Source: CAYGSN01 sp964352675
Lineage (GTDB): Bacteria; Pseudomonadota; Alphaproteobacteria; Micavibrionales; Micavibrionaceae
DNA length: 58,112 nucleotides
NCBI GenBank assembly: GCA_964352675.1
Contig: CAYGSN010000015.1
Coordinates: 1-58,112 of the forward strand
Reading direction: 5' to 3'
Position 1 is the first letter of the stretch. The number at the start of each line of letters is the position of its first letter. The notes beneath the pieces were generated by a model. It saw nothing but the letters and a program-made list of their open reading frames with translations, was not told the origin of the DNA and searched no databases. This document shows, one piece after another, positions 33,311 to 42,607 of the stretch. The translations under genes and the position numbers were made by a program.

Positions 33311-34086
33311 ATGCGTCTCCACATATTTTGTTTGGCAAGGTGATGCATGCCCGCCTGTTCCCAAAAAAGAATAAATTCAGATACGGAATTTACTACCTCA
33401 GTTTGCCGCTCTCAAAGAGGGAAGGGCTTCCAATCGCCTATAATCGACCCGGTGCTATTAGTTTTTATGATGCAGATCATGGAACATTTGAGTGTGCCGA
33501 TCTCGAAGGTTGGGCACGAGGGATACTAGAACAATACGGCATCAAGGAAGCCAATGGTGAAATAGTACTTATCTGTATGCCGCGCATTTTTGGCTATGTC
33601 TTTAATCCGGTAAGCTTTTGGCTCTGCCATGATAAAATGGGAAAGGTGCGTGCTATTATTTGTGAAGTCCACAATACTTTTAAAGAACGCCACAGCTACC
33701 TCTGCACAACTCCAGACCACCGAGCAATTTCTCACCACGATGTTTTAGATGGCGAAAAGCTGTTCCACGTCTCTCCCTTTCTAGAACGAGAAGGAAATTA
33801 TACTTTTCGCTTTGATTTTCGAGACGGAAAATTTGGAGCATGGATCAATTATTACGATAAAAACAACAAAAAAAAACTTATAACATCATTGATCGGACAG
33901 ATGGTGCCGATGACAAACAGTAATATTAAAAAAGCTGTTTGGAGGTATCCATTAATAACGATGAAGACAATTTTCCTCATACATTGGCAAGCGACCAAGC
34001 TCGTTGCCAAAGGCATAAAATACATCTCTAAGCCGTTACAGCGGAAAGAAAAAATAAGTGCAACCAACAACGTTACAAAAATTTAA
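33301..34086 (+). CDS. DUF1365 domain protein
   Basis: 261 residues. Family features: FGKVMHARLFPKKNKFRYGIYYLSLPL at the start, MPRIFGYVFNPVSFWLC in the middle, EVHNTFKERHSYL, and a C-terminal amphipathic segment. The biochemical role is unknown; in many proteobacteria it lies between the flavoprotein and a cyclopropane-synthase-like methyltransferase, exactly as here. Overlaps the flavoprotein gene by 10 bp. Confidence 0.88.
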   Translation: MGINASPHILFGKVMHARLFPKKNKFRYGIYYLSLPLSKREGLPIAYNRPGAISFYDADHGTFECADLEGWARGILEQYGIKEANGEIVLICMPRIFGYVFNPVSFWLCHDKMGKVRAIICEVHNTFKERHSYLCTTPDHRAISHHDVLDGEKLFHVSPFLEREGNYTFRFDFRDGKFGAWINYYDKNNKKKLITSLIGQMVPMTNSNIKKAVWRYPLITMKTIFLIHWQATKLVAKGIKYISKPLQRKEKISATNNVTKI

Positions 34087-34132
34087 TTTTTTTGAAAGGC
34101 TACGTTTAAAGAACGTATGGTAAGGTCAGACC

Positions 34133-35290
34133 ATGTTTGCAAAAATGGCATCAAATCAGCTGTTTAATGCTTTGGATAACTTGGAATCCGGCACCCTTGA
34201 GCTCGTCACTCCTGATGGAAAAACACGCGTTTTTGGCGGGAAAAAACCGGGAGAAAAAGCAAAAATAGAGCTGCGTGATTGGCGTGTTGTCTCAAATATG
34301 ATGAAAAAAGGAGATATCGGCTTTGCAGAAGATTATCGCGCAGGCCTTTGGGAAAGTGACGATCTGACAGCTCTTACAATGCTAGGGCTAAAAAATAAAA
34401 AGGCTATGGACAAAATGATTCTTGGCAGTCAGGTTTTTCGCTCTATATCGAATTTTTCTTATTTATTGCGCCTCAATACATTAAAGGGCAGCAAGAAAAA
34501 TATTCATGCGCATTATGACCTGGGTAATGACTTTTATCAATTATGGCTTGATCAAACAATGACATATTCATCTGCTATATTTGAAAAAGATGGCGACTTG
34601 GTCTCTGCACAGAAACGTAAATATGACCGGCTTATAGACGGACTCCAGGATAATTCAGGCACCCTTTTAGAGATAGGCTGCGGCTGGGGAGGCTTTGCAG
34701 AACGCGCGATAAATAAGGGCGATTTCGAAGTCAAAGGAATTACCTTATCTGAAGAACAGCATGACTATGCGCAGCATAGGTTAGGAAGTAACGCCAAGAT
34801 TGTTTTGGAAGATTATCGTCACCAGCAAGGCAAATTTAATAATATTGTTTCTATCGAAATGTTTGAGGCTGTAGGCGAGAGATACTGGCCGACCTATTTT
34901 AGAAAGCTCAAAGATCTTTTGGAGCAGAATGGTCGAGCAATGATACAGACAATCACTATGAATGAACGGGATTTTCCCCGCTACCGCAAAGGTGGAGATT
35001 TCATACGCAGCTATATTTTTCCCGGTGGCATGCTGCCCAGCGCATCCCGTTTCAAGCAAGAGGCGGAAAAAGCGGGCTTAAAGACAGGAGAAATGTTTAA
35101 TTTTGGCCTTGATTATGCACGAACACTGGAGTTGTGGCTCAATCAGTTTGACCAGAAAATAAAACAAATAAAATCTCTTGGTTATGACGACGAATTCATT
35201 CGCATGTGGCGCTTTTATTTGGCCGCCTGTGAAGCAGGATTCAAAGCAGGACATACCGATGTTATGCAAGTGGAGTTACGGCATGCCTAG
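34133..35290 (+). CDS. cfa: cyclopropane-fatty-acyl-phospholipid synthase family methyltransferase
   Basis: 385 residues: an N-terminal lipid-binding domain, the HYDLGNDFYQLWLDQTMTYS motif, and the SAM-binding glycine loop LLEIGCGWGGFAERA near residue 180. The enzyme adds a methyl or methylene group to double bonds of membrane phospholipids. In this gene setting the relatives may make branched or furan precursors rather than plain cyclopropane, which the sequence alone cannot decide. 8-bp overlap with the next gene. Confidence 0.9.
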   Translation: MFAKMASNQLFNALDNLESGTLELVTPDGKTRVFGGKKPGEKAKIELRDWRVVSNMMKKGDIGFAEDYRAGLWESDDLTALTMLGLKNKKAMDKMILGSQVFRSISNFSYLLRLNTLKGSKKNIHAHYDLGNDFYQLWLDQTMTYSSAIFEKDGDLVSAQKRKYDRLIDGLQDNSGTLLEIGCGWGGFAERAINKGDFEVKGITLSEEQHDYAQHRLGSNAKIVLEDYRHQQGKFNNIVSIEMFEAVGERYWPTYFRKLKDLLEQNGRAMIQTITMNERDFPRYRKGGDFIRSYIFPGGMLPSASRFKQEAEKAGLKTGEMFNFGLDYARTLELWLNQFDQKIKQIKSLGYDDEFIRMWRFYLAACEAGFKAGHTDVMQVELRHA

Positions 35291-35885
35291 AGCAACCATA
35301 AAATCTGTTGTGCGTATGACCAGCCTTCTTGCGCTCATTGGTGTCAGCCCGGCTCTGGCAATGAACGGTATTGGAGAATATGTTCCCAATGCACAAAAGG
35401 TTGGTGAAGCGCGCATGAGCGTAATGCTCTGGGATGTTTATGATGCAACCTTATTTGCCCCTGACGGACACTTTAGCCGAGATAAACCTTTTGCACTAAA
35501 ACTAACCTATTTGCGCAACCTTTATGGCGATAAGATTGCGGATCATTCCGTACAAGAAATTCGCGATCAGGGCTATGATGATGAAATCAAGCTCGCTACA
35601 TGGCATACGCAAATGCGCCAGATATTCCCCAATGTAAGCGAGGGAGATAGCTTGGTCGGTGTTTTCACAAAAAACGGCCAAACAGTTTTTTATAGTATGG
35701 ACAAAGAGATCGGCAGAATCGATGATCCTGAATTTGGTCGTCACTTTTTCGACATATGGCTTAGCCCAGAAACCCGGGCCCCTAATTTTCGTCTTCGTTT
35801 ACTAGGGAATAACGATCAGAAAGGAAAAGAAAACTATGAGGTATCTGAAGGGAGTGTTTATTATGGGGGTGATGGTGTTCATTAA
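35283..35885 (+). CDS. chalcone-isomerase-like periplasmic protein
   Basis: 200 residues from the ATG at 35283 that overlaps the cfa stop. A signal peptide ends at about residue 26 (PALA before MNG). The mature part has the chalcone isomerase-like fold features seen in bacterial homologues: LWDVYDATLFAP, LTYLRNLYGDKIADHSVQEI and DSLVGVF. Bacterial members are thought to bind fatty-acid-like ligands. A longer in-frame start inside cfa would remove the signal peptide from the N-terminus and is rejected. Confidence 0.8.
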   Translation: MPRATIKSVVRMTSLLALIGVSPALAMNGIGEYVPNAQKVGEARMSVMLWDVYDATLFAPDGHFSRDKPFALKLTYLRNLYGDKIADHSVQEIRDQGYDDEIKLATWHTQMRQIFPNVSEGDSLVGVFTKNGQTVFYSMDKEIGRIDDPEFGRHFFDIWLSPETRAPNFRLRLLGNNDQKGKENYEVSEGSVYYGGDGVH

Positions 35886-36378
35886 TGGATGCTCTGCTGG
35901 CGGGTCTTTGAACCACTACGCCGAAATGAAGCCACAGCTTGAGTTAGAGAGCTATTTCAATGGTCCCATAAAGGCATGGGGAATAGTTCAAGATCGCAGT
36001 GGAAATGTAAAGCGACGATTTTCTATTGATATGGTTGCTGAGTGGAATGGCGATACAGGAACACTGACTGAAAATTTTGACTATTACGATGGTGAAACGC
36101 AGCAACGCATTTGGACAATCAAGAAAGTTGCAGCCCAACAATATGAGGGCACCGCAAGCGACATCATCGGAAAAGCAACGGGAAAAGTAGAGGGAAATGC
36201 CGTGCAATGGGCTTACCAGATGAATATCAATGTGGGTGACAACACTTTCAAAATTTCCTTTGATGATTGGATGTTTTTAATGAAAGACGGTGTTTTAATT
36301 AACCGCTCTTATCTTAAGAAATTTGGATTTAAAGTCGCCGAGCTTACGTTATTCATGCAAAAACAAGACGCTCTATAA
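35836..36378 (+). CDS. DUF3833 family lipoprotein
   Basis: 180 residues beginning with a lipoprotein signal (lipobox INGC, cysteine at about residue 19). The mature protein is a beta-rich DUF3833 domain: YFNGPIKAWGIVQDRSGNVKRRF and GTLTENFDYYDGETQQRIW are family hallmarks. DUF3833 genes are regular members of the flavoprotein-DUF1365-Cfa clusters. The start overlaps the preceding gene by 50 bp, with AAAGGAAAAG upstream. Confidence 0.85.
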   Translation: MRYLKGVFIMGVMVFINGCSAGGSLNHYAEMKPQLELESYFNGPIKAWGIVQDRSGNVKRRFSIDMVAEWNGDTGTLTENFDYYDGETQQRIWTIKKVAAQQYEGTASDIIGKATGKVEGNAVQWAYQMNINVGDNTFKISFDDWMFLMKDGVLINRSYLKKFGFKVAELTLFMQKQDAL

Positions 36379-36381
36379 AAA

Positions 36382-37242
36382 ATGCATGCAGGGGCAAAGA
36401 CATTCTGTTTGATTATGTTGTCCCTGATAATAAGTGGCTGTACAAAAGTGGGCTTATTTGTAGCGAATATTCCTGCTGAGCTTAGTGATTATCAGGTTTT
36501 CAGAGACGTTTCCTATGGCGAAGAGTTAGCACAAAAACTTGACCTTTATGTCCCCCCAAAAAAACCGGATAAATCTCCTGTACTTGTCTTTTTTTACGGG
36601 GGCCGCTGGACCGATGGGCACAAGGAACAATATCGTTTTGTTGCTGATACCTTTATAAAGGAAGGCTATATTGTAGCGATTCCAGATTACAGGAAATATC
36701 CAGATGTAAAATTTCCTACTTTTGCAGAAGATGCTGCAAAGGCTGTAGCCTGGATACAGGAAAATATTGTGGCATATGGTGGAAACCCAGAACAAATTTT
36801 TGTCGTCGGGCATTCTTCCGGCGCACATATCGGAGCTTTAATTGCAACGGATCCTAAATATCTTAGAGGCCATAATTTAAACCGTCACGTGATAAAAGCT
36901 TTTGCCGGGTTATCTGGACCTTATGCCTTCGTACCAGAAGCCGAAGATCTCAAAGATATGTTTGGGCCACCCGATCGCTACCCCTTGATGCGCGCGCCCA
37001 ATTTTGTGGATGGGCAACAACCACCTATGCTGCTTATTCATGGATTGAAAGATACAACAGTTGTACTTCTAAATGCTGAAAAGCTGAAAAGCGCAATTGA
37101 ACAAAACGGTGGGGATGTAAAGCTTGCGACCTATAAAAACCTAAATCATGTTGAAACAATTGGCTCTCTCATGTGGTTTTGGTCTTATAAGTCCAATATC
37201 AAAGAGGAGATAGTCAGATTCTTTTCTAAATACAGGAACTAA
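36382..37242 (+). CDS. lipoprotein alpha/beta hydrolase (esterase)
   Basis: 286 residues. Signal with lipobox ISGC (cysteine near residue 20), then an alpha/beta hydrolase: oxyanion segment FFYGGRW, nucleophile elbow GHSSGA (near 150), acid in HGLKDTTV and histidine in LNHVET. Probably anchored in the envelope and acting on an ester such as a lipid. Three bases after the DUF3833 gene. Confidence 0.87.
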   Translation: MHAGAKTFCLIMLSLIISGCTKVGLFVANIPAELSDYQVFRDVSYGEELAQKLDLYVPPKKPDKSPVLVFFYGGRWTDGHKEQYRFVADTFIKEGYIVAIPDYRKYPDVKFPTFAEDAAKAVAWIQENIVAYGGNPEQIFVVGHSSGAHIGALIATDPKYLRGHNLNRHVIKAFAGLSGPYAFVPEAEDLKDMFGPPDRYPLMRAPNFVDGQQPPMLLIHGLKDTTVVLLNAEKLKSAIEQNGGDVKLATYKNLNHVETIGSLMWFWSYKSNIKEEIVRFFSKYRN

Positions 37243-37245
37243 CTC

Positions 37246-38004
37246 ATGCAAGACTTAAAAGGAAAGTATATTTGGATTATTGGTGCAAGCAGCGGAATTG
37301 GTGCTGCGCTTGCAATAGAGGCAGCGAAACAAGGTGCAGTGGTTGCTGTTTCTGCACGGCGCGCCGAGAAACTGGACGCCCTTATAAAATCTTTAAAAGG
37401 TAAAGACCACATGAGCGTTACGCTTGATGTTTCTGATCCGACAAGCATGCAAAAGGCACAGGTAAAAATCCTGGAAAATTTTCCCCGTATTGACAGCGTG
37501 CTTTTTATGGCCGCGATCTATAGCCCCCATGACGGACAACAAAAATCATTGTCTTTCATCCATAATATGATCAATACAAATCTCGGTGGAGCATTTAATA
37601 TGATTGATGTTCTTGTACCTCAGTTAGAAAAACAAGGGCAAGGACAGATTATACTCTGTGGCTCAGTCGCCGGCTATCGCGGCTTGCCAACTGGACAACC
37701 TTACTGCGCGACAAAAGCGGCAATCATTAATTTAGCAGAGAGCTTAAAAATAGAGCTAGAGACAAAAAACATTGATGTGAAGCTTATTTGCCCCGGCTTT
37801 GTAAAAACACCGCTCACCGACAAAAATGATTTCCCGATGCCAATGATCATTGAAGCAGATGAAGCAGCCCGGGCCATCATAAGGGGCATGCGCTCTCGTC
37901 GCTTCGAGATTCATTTCCCCAAACGCTTTACATTGATAATGAAGGTTTTGCGAATATTGCCAAACAGTATCTATTTCTGGATCGCAAGAAAGATGGGTTC
38001 ATGA
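37246..38004 (+). CDS. short-chain dehydrogenase/reductase
   Basis: 252 residues. Classical SDR motifs: GASSGIG near residue 13, NTNLGGAF, catalytic serine in CGSVAG and YCATK (Y-x-x-x-K). The C-terminal end has an extra hydrophobic stretch (LIMKVLRILPNSIYFWIARK), suggesting membrane association. Lies 3 bp after the esterase gene and overlaps the next SDR by 4 bp. Confidence 0.9.
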   Translation: MQDLKGKYIWIIGASSGIGAALAIEAAKQGAVVAVSARRAEKLDALIKSLKGKDHMSVTLDVSDPTSMQKAQVKILENFPRIDSVLFMAAIYSPHDGQQKSLSFIHNMINTNLGGAFNMIDVLVPQLEKQGQGQIILCGSVAGYRGLPTGQPYCATKAAIINLAESLKIELETKNIDVKLICPGFVKTPLTDKNDFPMPMIIEADEAARAIIRGMRSRRFEIHFPKRFTLIMKVLRILPNSIYFWIARKMGS

Positions 38005-38738
38005 AAAAAGACCTTAAAAGCTTTGATCAAGATATAACAGCCGCCGTTATCGGCGCAAGCGGAGGGATTGGCCGCGCGCTGGTTCAAAATCTTATTGCCC
38101 AGCCAAGGGTTAAATCGCTCTATGCCTTTTCGCGATCCTACTGTGATCTGGAAAGCGATAAAATTATTAAGGCTCATATCGATATTGCTGATGAAATCAG
38201 CATCAAAACGGCCGCCAGTACAATTGAAAAAAACCTTGATTTGCTTATCATTGCCACAGGAATACTGGACGATGGAAAACTGTTGCCTGAAAAATCATTA
38301 AGAGATTTGGACATTGAATCTATGCGGCACTGTTTTACCGTGAATACATTTGGGCCAGCACTTGTCGCCAAATATTTCATACCACATTTACCAAGAGAGA
38401 GACGCAGTGTTTTTGCAGCCTTGTCCGCCCGAGTAGGTAGCATTTCTGATAATCACCTTGGAGGTTGGTATTCTTATCGTGCTTCTAAAGCAGCACTCAA
38501 TATGATGATAAAAAATACTTCCATTGAAGTTGGAAGACGTTATAAACATGCCGTTATCTTAGGCCTGCATCCTGGGACAGTGAAAACAGAGCTCTCCCAA
38601 CCTTTTCAAAAGAATGTTAAGCATGATATTTTCACTCCAACAGATGCCGCCAATCACCTGCTCACAGTCATTGATAAAGTAACTCCCGAAGATACTGGCA
38701 AATGTTTCGCATGGGATGGGCAAGAGCTCCCCTCTTAA
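38001..38738 (+). CDS. short-chain dehydrogenase, C-factor-like
   Basis: 245 residues. SDR fold with GASGGIG, ATGILDDG, serine in ALSARVGSI and YRASKAA (Y-x-x-x-K). The arrangement, with LSARVGSISDNHLGGWYSYRASKAALN, resembles the CsgA/C-factor subgroup. Last gene of the lipid cluster; no clear terminator follows. Confidence 0.88.
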   Translation: MKKDLKSFDQDITAAVIGASGGIGRALVQNLIAQPRVKSLYAFSRSYCDLESDKIIKAHIDIADEISIKTAASTIEKNLDLLIIATGILDDGKLLPEKSLRDLDIESMRHCFTVNTFGPALVAKYFIPHLPRERRSVFAALSARVGSISDNHLGGWYSYRASKAALNMMIKNTSIEVGRRYKHAVILGLHPGTVKTELSQPFQKNVKHDIFTPTDAANHLLTVIDKVTPEDTGKCFAWDGQELPS

Positions 38739-38839
38739 AAACTAAACTTTGAGCACATTCTAAAAAAGATTTTCTGTTTGTTTAAAAATATCCTGTGCAA
38801 CTCATAAATACTTTTTATGAAGTCTGCTTTTACAGTACA

Positions 38840-39187
38840 TGTATAGAGCTTATTTTACGATGGTCCCATGAAGATGTATTGCCCAATATCAATGCCGACC
38901 CAGTGCGTCTGCGACAAATTCTTTTAAATCTTGTTGGAAATGCGATCAAATTTACAAAGGACGGGTATTCAAGCCTGTATTACCGGATAAATTGCTTGAG
39001 TGCATTGCAGATGTTTTTTCAGAGAGGTCAGGGCAAGTTCTTGACGAACAACAAGGCTGTTCAGGGGGATAAGGATAAATGCCTTAAAGCTGGCGCAAGC
39101 GATTATATAAGTAAGCCGGTTCGCGTTTCTGACCTTGCGCAGATGTTGCAAAAGCATCTATCGGTTAATGTATCAAAAGCGGCTTAA
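38840..39187 (+). pseudogene. remnant of a hybrid histidine kinase
   Basis: Pieces of a hybrid kinase in the right order but with most of the gene missing. First, the kinase ATP-binding N-box (VLPNINADPVRLRQ, LLNLVGNAIKFTKDG). Then, in another frame at about 38968-39030, the end of a receiver domain (KPVLPDKLLECIADVF). Then, back in the first frame, the end of a second receiver (DKCLKAGASDYISKPVRVSDL). Internal deletions and a frame change make it non-functional. Confidence 0.8.
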
Positions 39188-39273
39188 TATTTAAGGCCCA
39201 GATATTCACCCTTTTTTATATGGCTCTCAATACAAAAACTATCCTGACACAATAAAGCAAATTTATAAATCGG

Positions 39274-39310
39274 TTGACATACGCCCCTTTTTGTATTATC
39301 TAGATAACAC
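39274..39310 (+). promoter_or_regulatory. his operon promoter with palindromic operator
   Basis: TTGACA at 39274-39279, 17-bp spacer, TATCTA at 39297-39302. The -10 lies inside the palindrome GTATTATCTAGATAACAC (39293-39310), whose core TTATCTAGATAA is perfect. The first gene encodes a TrpR-like DNA-binding protein, so this is a good candidate for its operator. Confidence 0.7.
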
Positions 39311-39333
39311 ACTAAAACAAAAATGAGCCAGAT

Positions 39334-39624
39334 ATGAAACGTAAAGATGTACAGAAAAAGGATGAGAAAGCCCTGTTTGAGGCAGTTTTACAACTTAGAA
39401 CTGTAGAAGAGTGCCGCAGGTTTTTCTATGATCTATGCACGCCAGCAGAGATGGAAGAATTTGCGGACCGTTTCCGTGTGGCAAAACTCCTGATCAAAGA
39501 TATTCCCTACCGGACTATTTCCGAACAAACAGGCGTAAGCACGACAACGGTTGGACGTGTGGCCCGTTTTCTTAATCATGGCCATAACGGATATAAAACA
39601 GTATTGGACCGGCTGGAACAGTAA
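39334..39624 (+). CDS. YerC/YecD-type TrpR-related regulator
   Basis: 96 residues of the TrpR fold: TPAEMEEFADRFRVAKLLI and a helix-turn-helix IPYRTISEQTGVSTTTVGRVARFLNHG. YerC-type proteins are often next to histidine genes and act as repressors. The gene is the first in the histidine operon, three bases before hisG, behind a promoter with a palindrome. Probably couples operon output to an amino-acid signal. Confidence 0.88.
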   Translation: MKRKDVQKKDEKALFEAVLQLRTVEECRRFFYDLCTPAEMEEFADRFRVAKLLIKDIPYRTISEQTGVSTTTVGRVARFLNHGHNGYKTVLDRLEQ

Positions 39625-39627
39625 ATC

Positions 39628-40515
39628 ATGACAACTGAAAGATTGAAAATAGCCGTCCAGAAATCAGGACGGCTTTCAGAGCCATCCCTGCGTTTGCTGG
39701 AAAAATGTGGCATCGACCTTGAAAAAAGCAAGAACCAACTTCTGTGTAAAGCACAGAATTTTCCGCTGGATGTTCTTCTGGTTCGCGACGATGACATTCC
39801 GGCCTTTGTGGCAACTGATGTATGTCAGATTGGCATTGTCGGGCAAAATACGCTGCTGGAAAAACAGGCGAGCGCCAATGGCAATTTCAGCACACTAAAC
39901 AGCATATTAGAGCTTGGGTTCGGTCGCTGTCGATTATCGCTGGCTGTGCCGAATGAATCAACCTATGAAGGGCTCCAATTTTTTGACGGCAAAACTATTG
40001 CGACATCCTACAAAGGATTGCTGGGACAATATCTGGAACAGCAGGGCATCAACGCAAAAATTGTAACCATGCAAGGTGCCGTAGAAATTGCACCGAAAAC
40101 GCATTTGGCTAATGCGATCTGCGATCTGGTGTCAACCGGAAGCACACTGGCCTCCAACGGCTTGAGAGAAGTGGAGATACTACTGCAAAGCCAGGCCGTT
40201 TTGATCAGGAATGCCGCTATGCCGGAGCCGCTGGCAAAAATATATGGACGGCTTTTGACACGCATGCAGGCTGTATTGCGGGCACAGAACAGCCGCTACA
40301 TTATGCTACACAGCACTCTGCAAGCGCTAGAAAACATTAAAGCCATCCTGCCCGGTTCTGAGACACCAACTGTACTGCCCCTTCAGGGCTGTGACAACAA
40401 AGTCGCCGTGCACGCCGTTTGCGACGAAGAGATTTTCTGGGACACGATGGAGGAGTTAAAAGCCAAAGGGGCCAGTTCCATCCTCGTCCTGCCGATTGAA
40501 AAAATGCTGGACTGA
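39628..40515 (+). CDS. hisG: ATP phosphoribosyltransferase, long form
   Basis: 295 residues. Catalyses the first step of histidine synthesis, PRPP plus ATP. The phosphoribosyl-binding loop is DLVSTGSTLASNGL near residue 168. The C-terminal 80 residues form the ACT-like regulatory domain of long-form HisG, so feedback by histidine is expected and no HisZ is needed. Confidence 0.94.
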   Translation: MTTERLKIAVQKSGRLSEPSLRLLEKCGIDLEKSKNQLLCKAQNFPLDVLLVRDDDIPAFVATDVCQIGIVGQNTLLEKQASANGNFSTLNSILELGFGRCRLSLAVPNESTYEGLQFFDGKTIATSYKGLLGQYLEQQGINAKIVTMQGAVEIAPKTHLANAICDLVSTGSTLASNGLREVEILLQSQAVLIRNAAMPEPLAKIYGRLLTRMQAVLRAQNSRYIMLHSTLQALENIKAILPGSETPTVLPLQGCDNKVAVHAVCDEEIFWDTMEELKAKGASSILVLPIEKMLD

Positions 40516-40520
40516 GTAGT

Positions 40521-41804
40521 ATGGAACAGGTGATCTGGAATAACTTGGATAAAACACAGCAGCAATTATGCTTGCAGCGGCCTGTATTTTCAGGCGACAT
40601 CACTGTTAAGAAAAACGTTACGGCGATCATCAATGATGTGCGTCAAAATGGTGATAGAGCCGTTAGGGAGTATACGCGTAAATTTGATAGGGTTGATCTG
40701 AATAATTTTCGTGTTACTAAAACGCCAAATGATTTGGACACAAGTATTTGCAAGGCCATTGATCAGGCGTATCAGAATATCCGCATCTTTCACGAACAGC
40801 AGGGTCTTCAGGATTATGCAGTTGAAACCATGCCGGGCGTTTTGTGCCAACGCATCATTCGGCCGATCAAGCGTGTAGGGCTTTATGTGCCGGGAGGCAG
40901 CGCGCCGCTCGTATCTACCGCTTTGATGCTAGGCGTTCCAGCACAGCTCGCCGGGCCTATGCAGATCACGCTTTGTACGCCCTGTAATGAAGAAGGAAAC
41001 GTCAATCCTTACATTCTCTATGCAGCAAAGCTCTGCGGAATTGAAAATATATTCAGGATCGGCGGGGCACAGGCCATCGCAGCGATGGCCTACGGAACAA
41101 AAACCGTGCCCAAATCCGATAGAATCTTCGGCCCTGGCAACGCCTATGTAACAGAGGCTAAAATACAGGTCGCATGCGATCCACAAGGCGCGGCTATTGA
41201 TCTGCCCGCCGGGCCGTCGGAGGTGTGTGTGATTGCCGATAATACAACCAATCCTGCTTTTGCGGCGGCCGATTTACTTTCCCAGGCTGAGCATGACCCG
41301 CTCTCGCAGGTGGTTTTGATTGCTCTATCTGAACAGATTTGCGCCGATATTTTACAAGCTGTCAAAGAGCAATTGCAGGCTCTGCCGCGCCAGGAAATCG
41401 TTGTTCAGGCACTTGAACAGAGCATAGCCATCATCGCCGCTGATATGAATGAGGCTCTGGATATTGCCAATCAATATGCGTCCGAACACTTAATTTTATG
41501 TTTTGAAGGGGCAGAAACCTATCTGGATCAAATTAAAAATGCCGGATCGGTATTTCTGGGGCCATGGACCCCGGAAGCGGTGGGCGATTACGCCAGCGGC
41601 ACCAACCATGTCCTGCCAACTTACGGCTATGCACGAACTTATTCCGGCCTTGGCGTTGAATCCTTCCAGAAAACCATGAGCGTGCAACAGATCAGCAGGG
41701 CCGGCCTGAATGCGCTTGGACCAACGGTTGAAAAACTGGCCACGCTTGAAGGGTTGGATGCGCATGCCAATGCCGTTTCTCTTCGTTTAGGAGAACCACA
41801 ATGA
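40521..41804 (+). CDS. hisD: histidinol dehydrogenase
   Basis: 427 residues, full length. Signature stretches: YVPGGSAPLVSTALM, GPGNAYVTEAK, DLPAGPSEV, LLSQAEHDPLSQ and ASGTNHVLPTYGYARTYSGL. Zinc-dependent, performs the last two oxidation steps to histidine. Five bases after hisG and 4-bp overlap with hisN. Confidence 0.96.
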   Translation: MEQVIWNNLDKTQQQLCLQRPVFSGDITVKKNVTAIINDVRQNGDRAVREYTRKFDRVDLNNFRVTKTPNDLDTSICKAIDQAYQNIRIFHEQQGLQDYAVETMPGVLCQRIIRPIKRVGLYVPGGSAPLVSTALMLGVPAQLAGPMQITLCTPCNEEGNVNPYILYAAKLCGIENIFRIGGAQAIAAMAYGTKTVPKSDRIFGPGNAYVTEAKIQVACDPQGAAIDLPAGPSEVCVIADNTTNPAFAAADLLSQAEHDPLSQVVLIALSEQICADILQAVKEQLQALPRQEIVVQALEQSIAIIAADMNEALDIANQYASEHLILCFEGAETYLDQIKNAGSVFLGPWTPEAVGDYASGTNHVLPTYGYARTYSGLGVESFQKTMSVQQISRAGLNALGPTVEKLATLEGLDAHANAVSLRLGEPQ

Positions 41805-42607
41805 AAGAAGAGTTTTTAGGCTTTATGCGTGATGAGCTTGTGCCCTGCGCCAACCGGATTTTGCGCACAAAATATGAATCTTATTGTGCCGGCGCAGATG
41901 TGGGCGTGGAAACAAAAGCTGACGGCACGCCCGCAGGGCAGGCAGACCGCGAAACAGAAGCGGCACTGCGGAAGCTGATTGAAGCGCGCTATCCAGATCA
42001 CGGCATTTGGGGCGAGGAATATGACGCTGTACGGTTGGATAGTGAGTGGCTCTGGGTGCTCGATCCGCTGGATGGCACACGCGAGTTTTTATCCAAAAAT
42101 CCAGGCTGTTTTGGAGCTTTGATCGGGCTGTTTTACCGAGGTAAAGCCATGCTAGGGGCAATTAGTGACCCCCTTAGTGAAAAGCTCTGGATTGCACGAA
42201 CAGATGAGCGCATTACGCTTGCGGCAACAGGCAAAAGCCTAAAAGACAGCATTGTGGCCTGCACAAACCCGGGAACAATGTTTACCACCCCGGAAGAGCA
42301 AGATTTCATCAATAAAATTCGCGGCGATGCAAGGGCTTTCATAGAAAAATTAAACTGCATGGGATTTGCAAAATTAGCCGCCGGCGAAATTGATGCGGTG
42401 ATTGAAGCTGATTTGAGCCTGCATGATCTGGGGGCCTTAATCCCGGTTCTGCAAAGCGCAGGAAAAACAGTGATTGATTTTGAAGGCAATGATTACGCCG
42501 CGCAAAAATTTAATCTTGCCGCCGCACAGGGGCAAAAATTCAATGTGATTGCAGCTAAAAATAAAGCGCTCGCGCAAAGCATTTTAGACAGGAGACCGGA
42601 GCTATGA
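41801..42607 (+). CDS. hisN: histidinol-phosphatase, inositol monophosphatase type
   Basis: 268 residues of the IMPase fold: metal-binding GEEYD and the DPLDGTREFL motif near residue 90, then a shortened C-terminal metal site with the SLHDLGALIPVLQSAG stretch. The standard WDxAA is replaced by LHDLGAL, which is common in this HisN group. Removes phosphate from histidinol phosphate. 4-bp overlaps on both sides. Confidence 0.9.
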   Translation: MKEEFLGFMRDELVPCANRILRTKYESYCAGADVGVETKADGTPAGQADRETEAALRKLIEARYPDHGIWGEEYDAVRLDSEWLWVLDPLDGTREFLSKNPGCFGALIGLFYRGKAMLGAISDPLSEKLWIARTDERITLAATGKSLKDSIVACTNPGTMFTTPEEQDFINKIRGDARAFIEKLNCMGFAKLAAGEIDAVIEADLSLHDLGALIPVLQSAGKTVIDFEGNDYAAQKFNLAAAQGQKFNVIAAKNKALAQSILDRRPEL

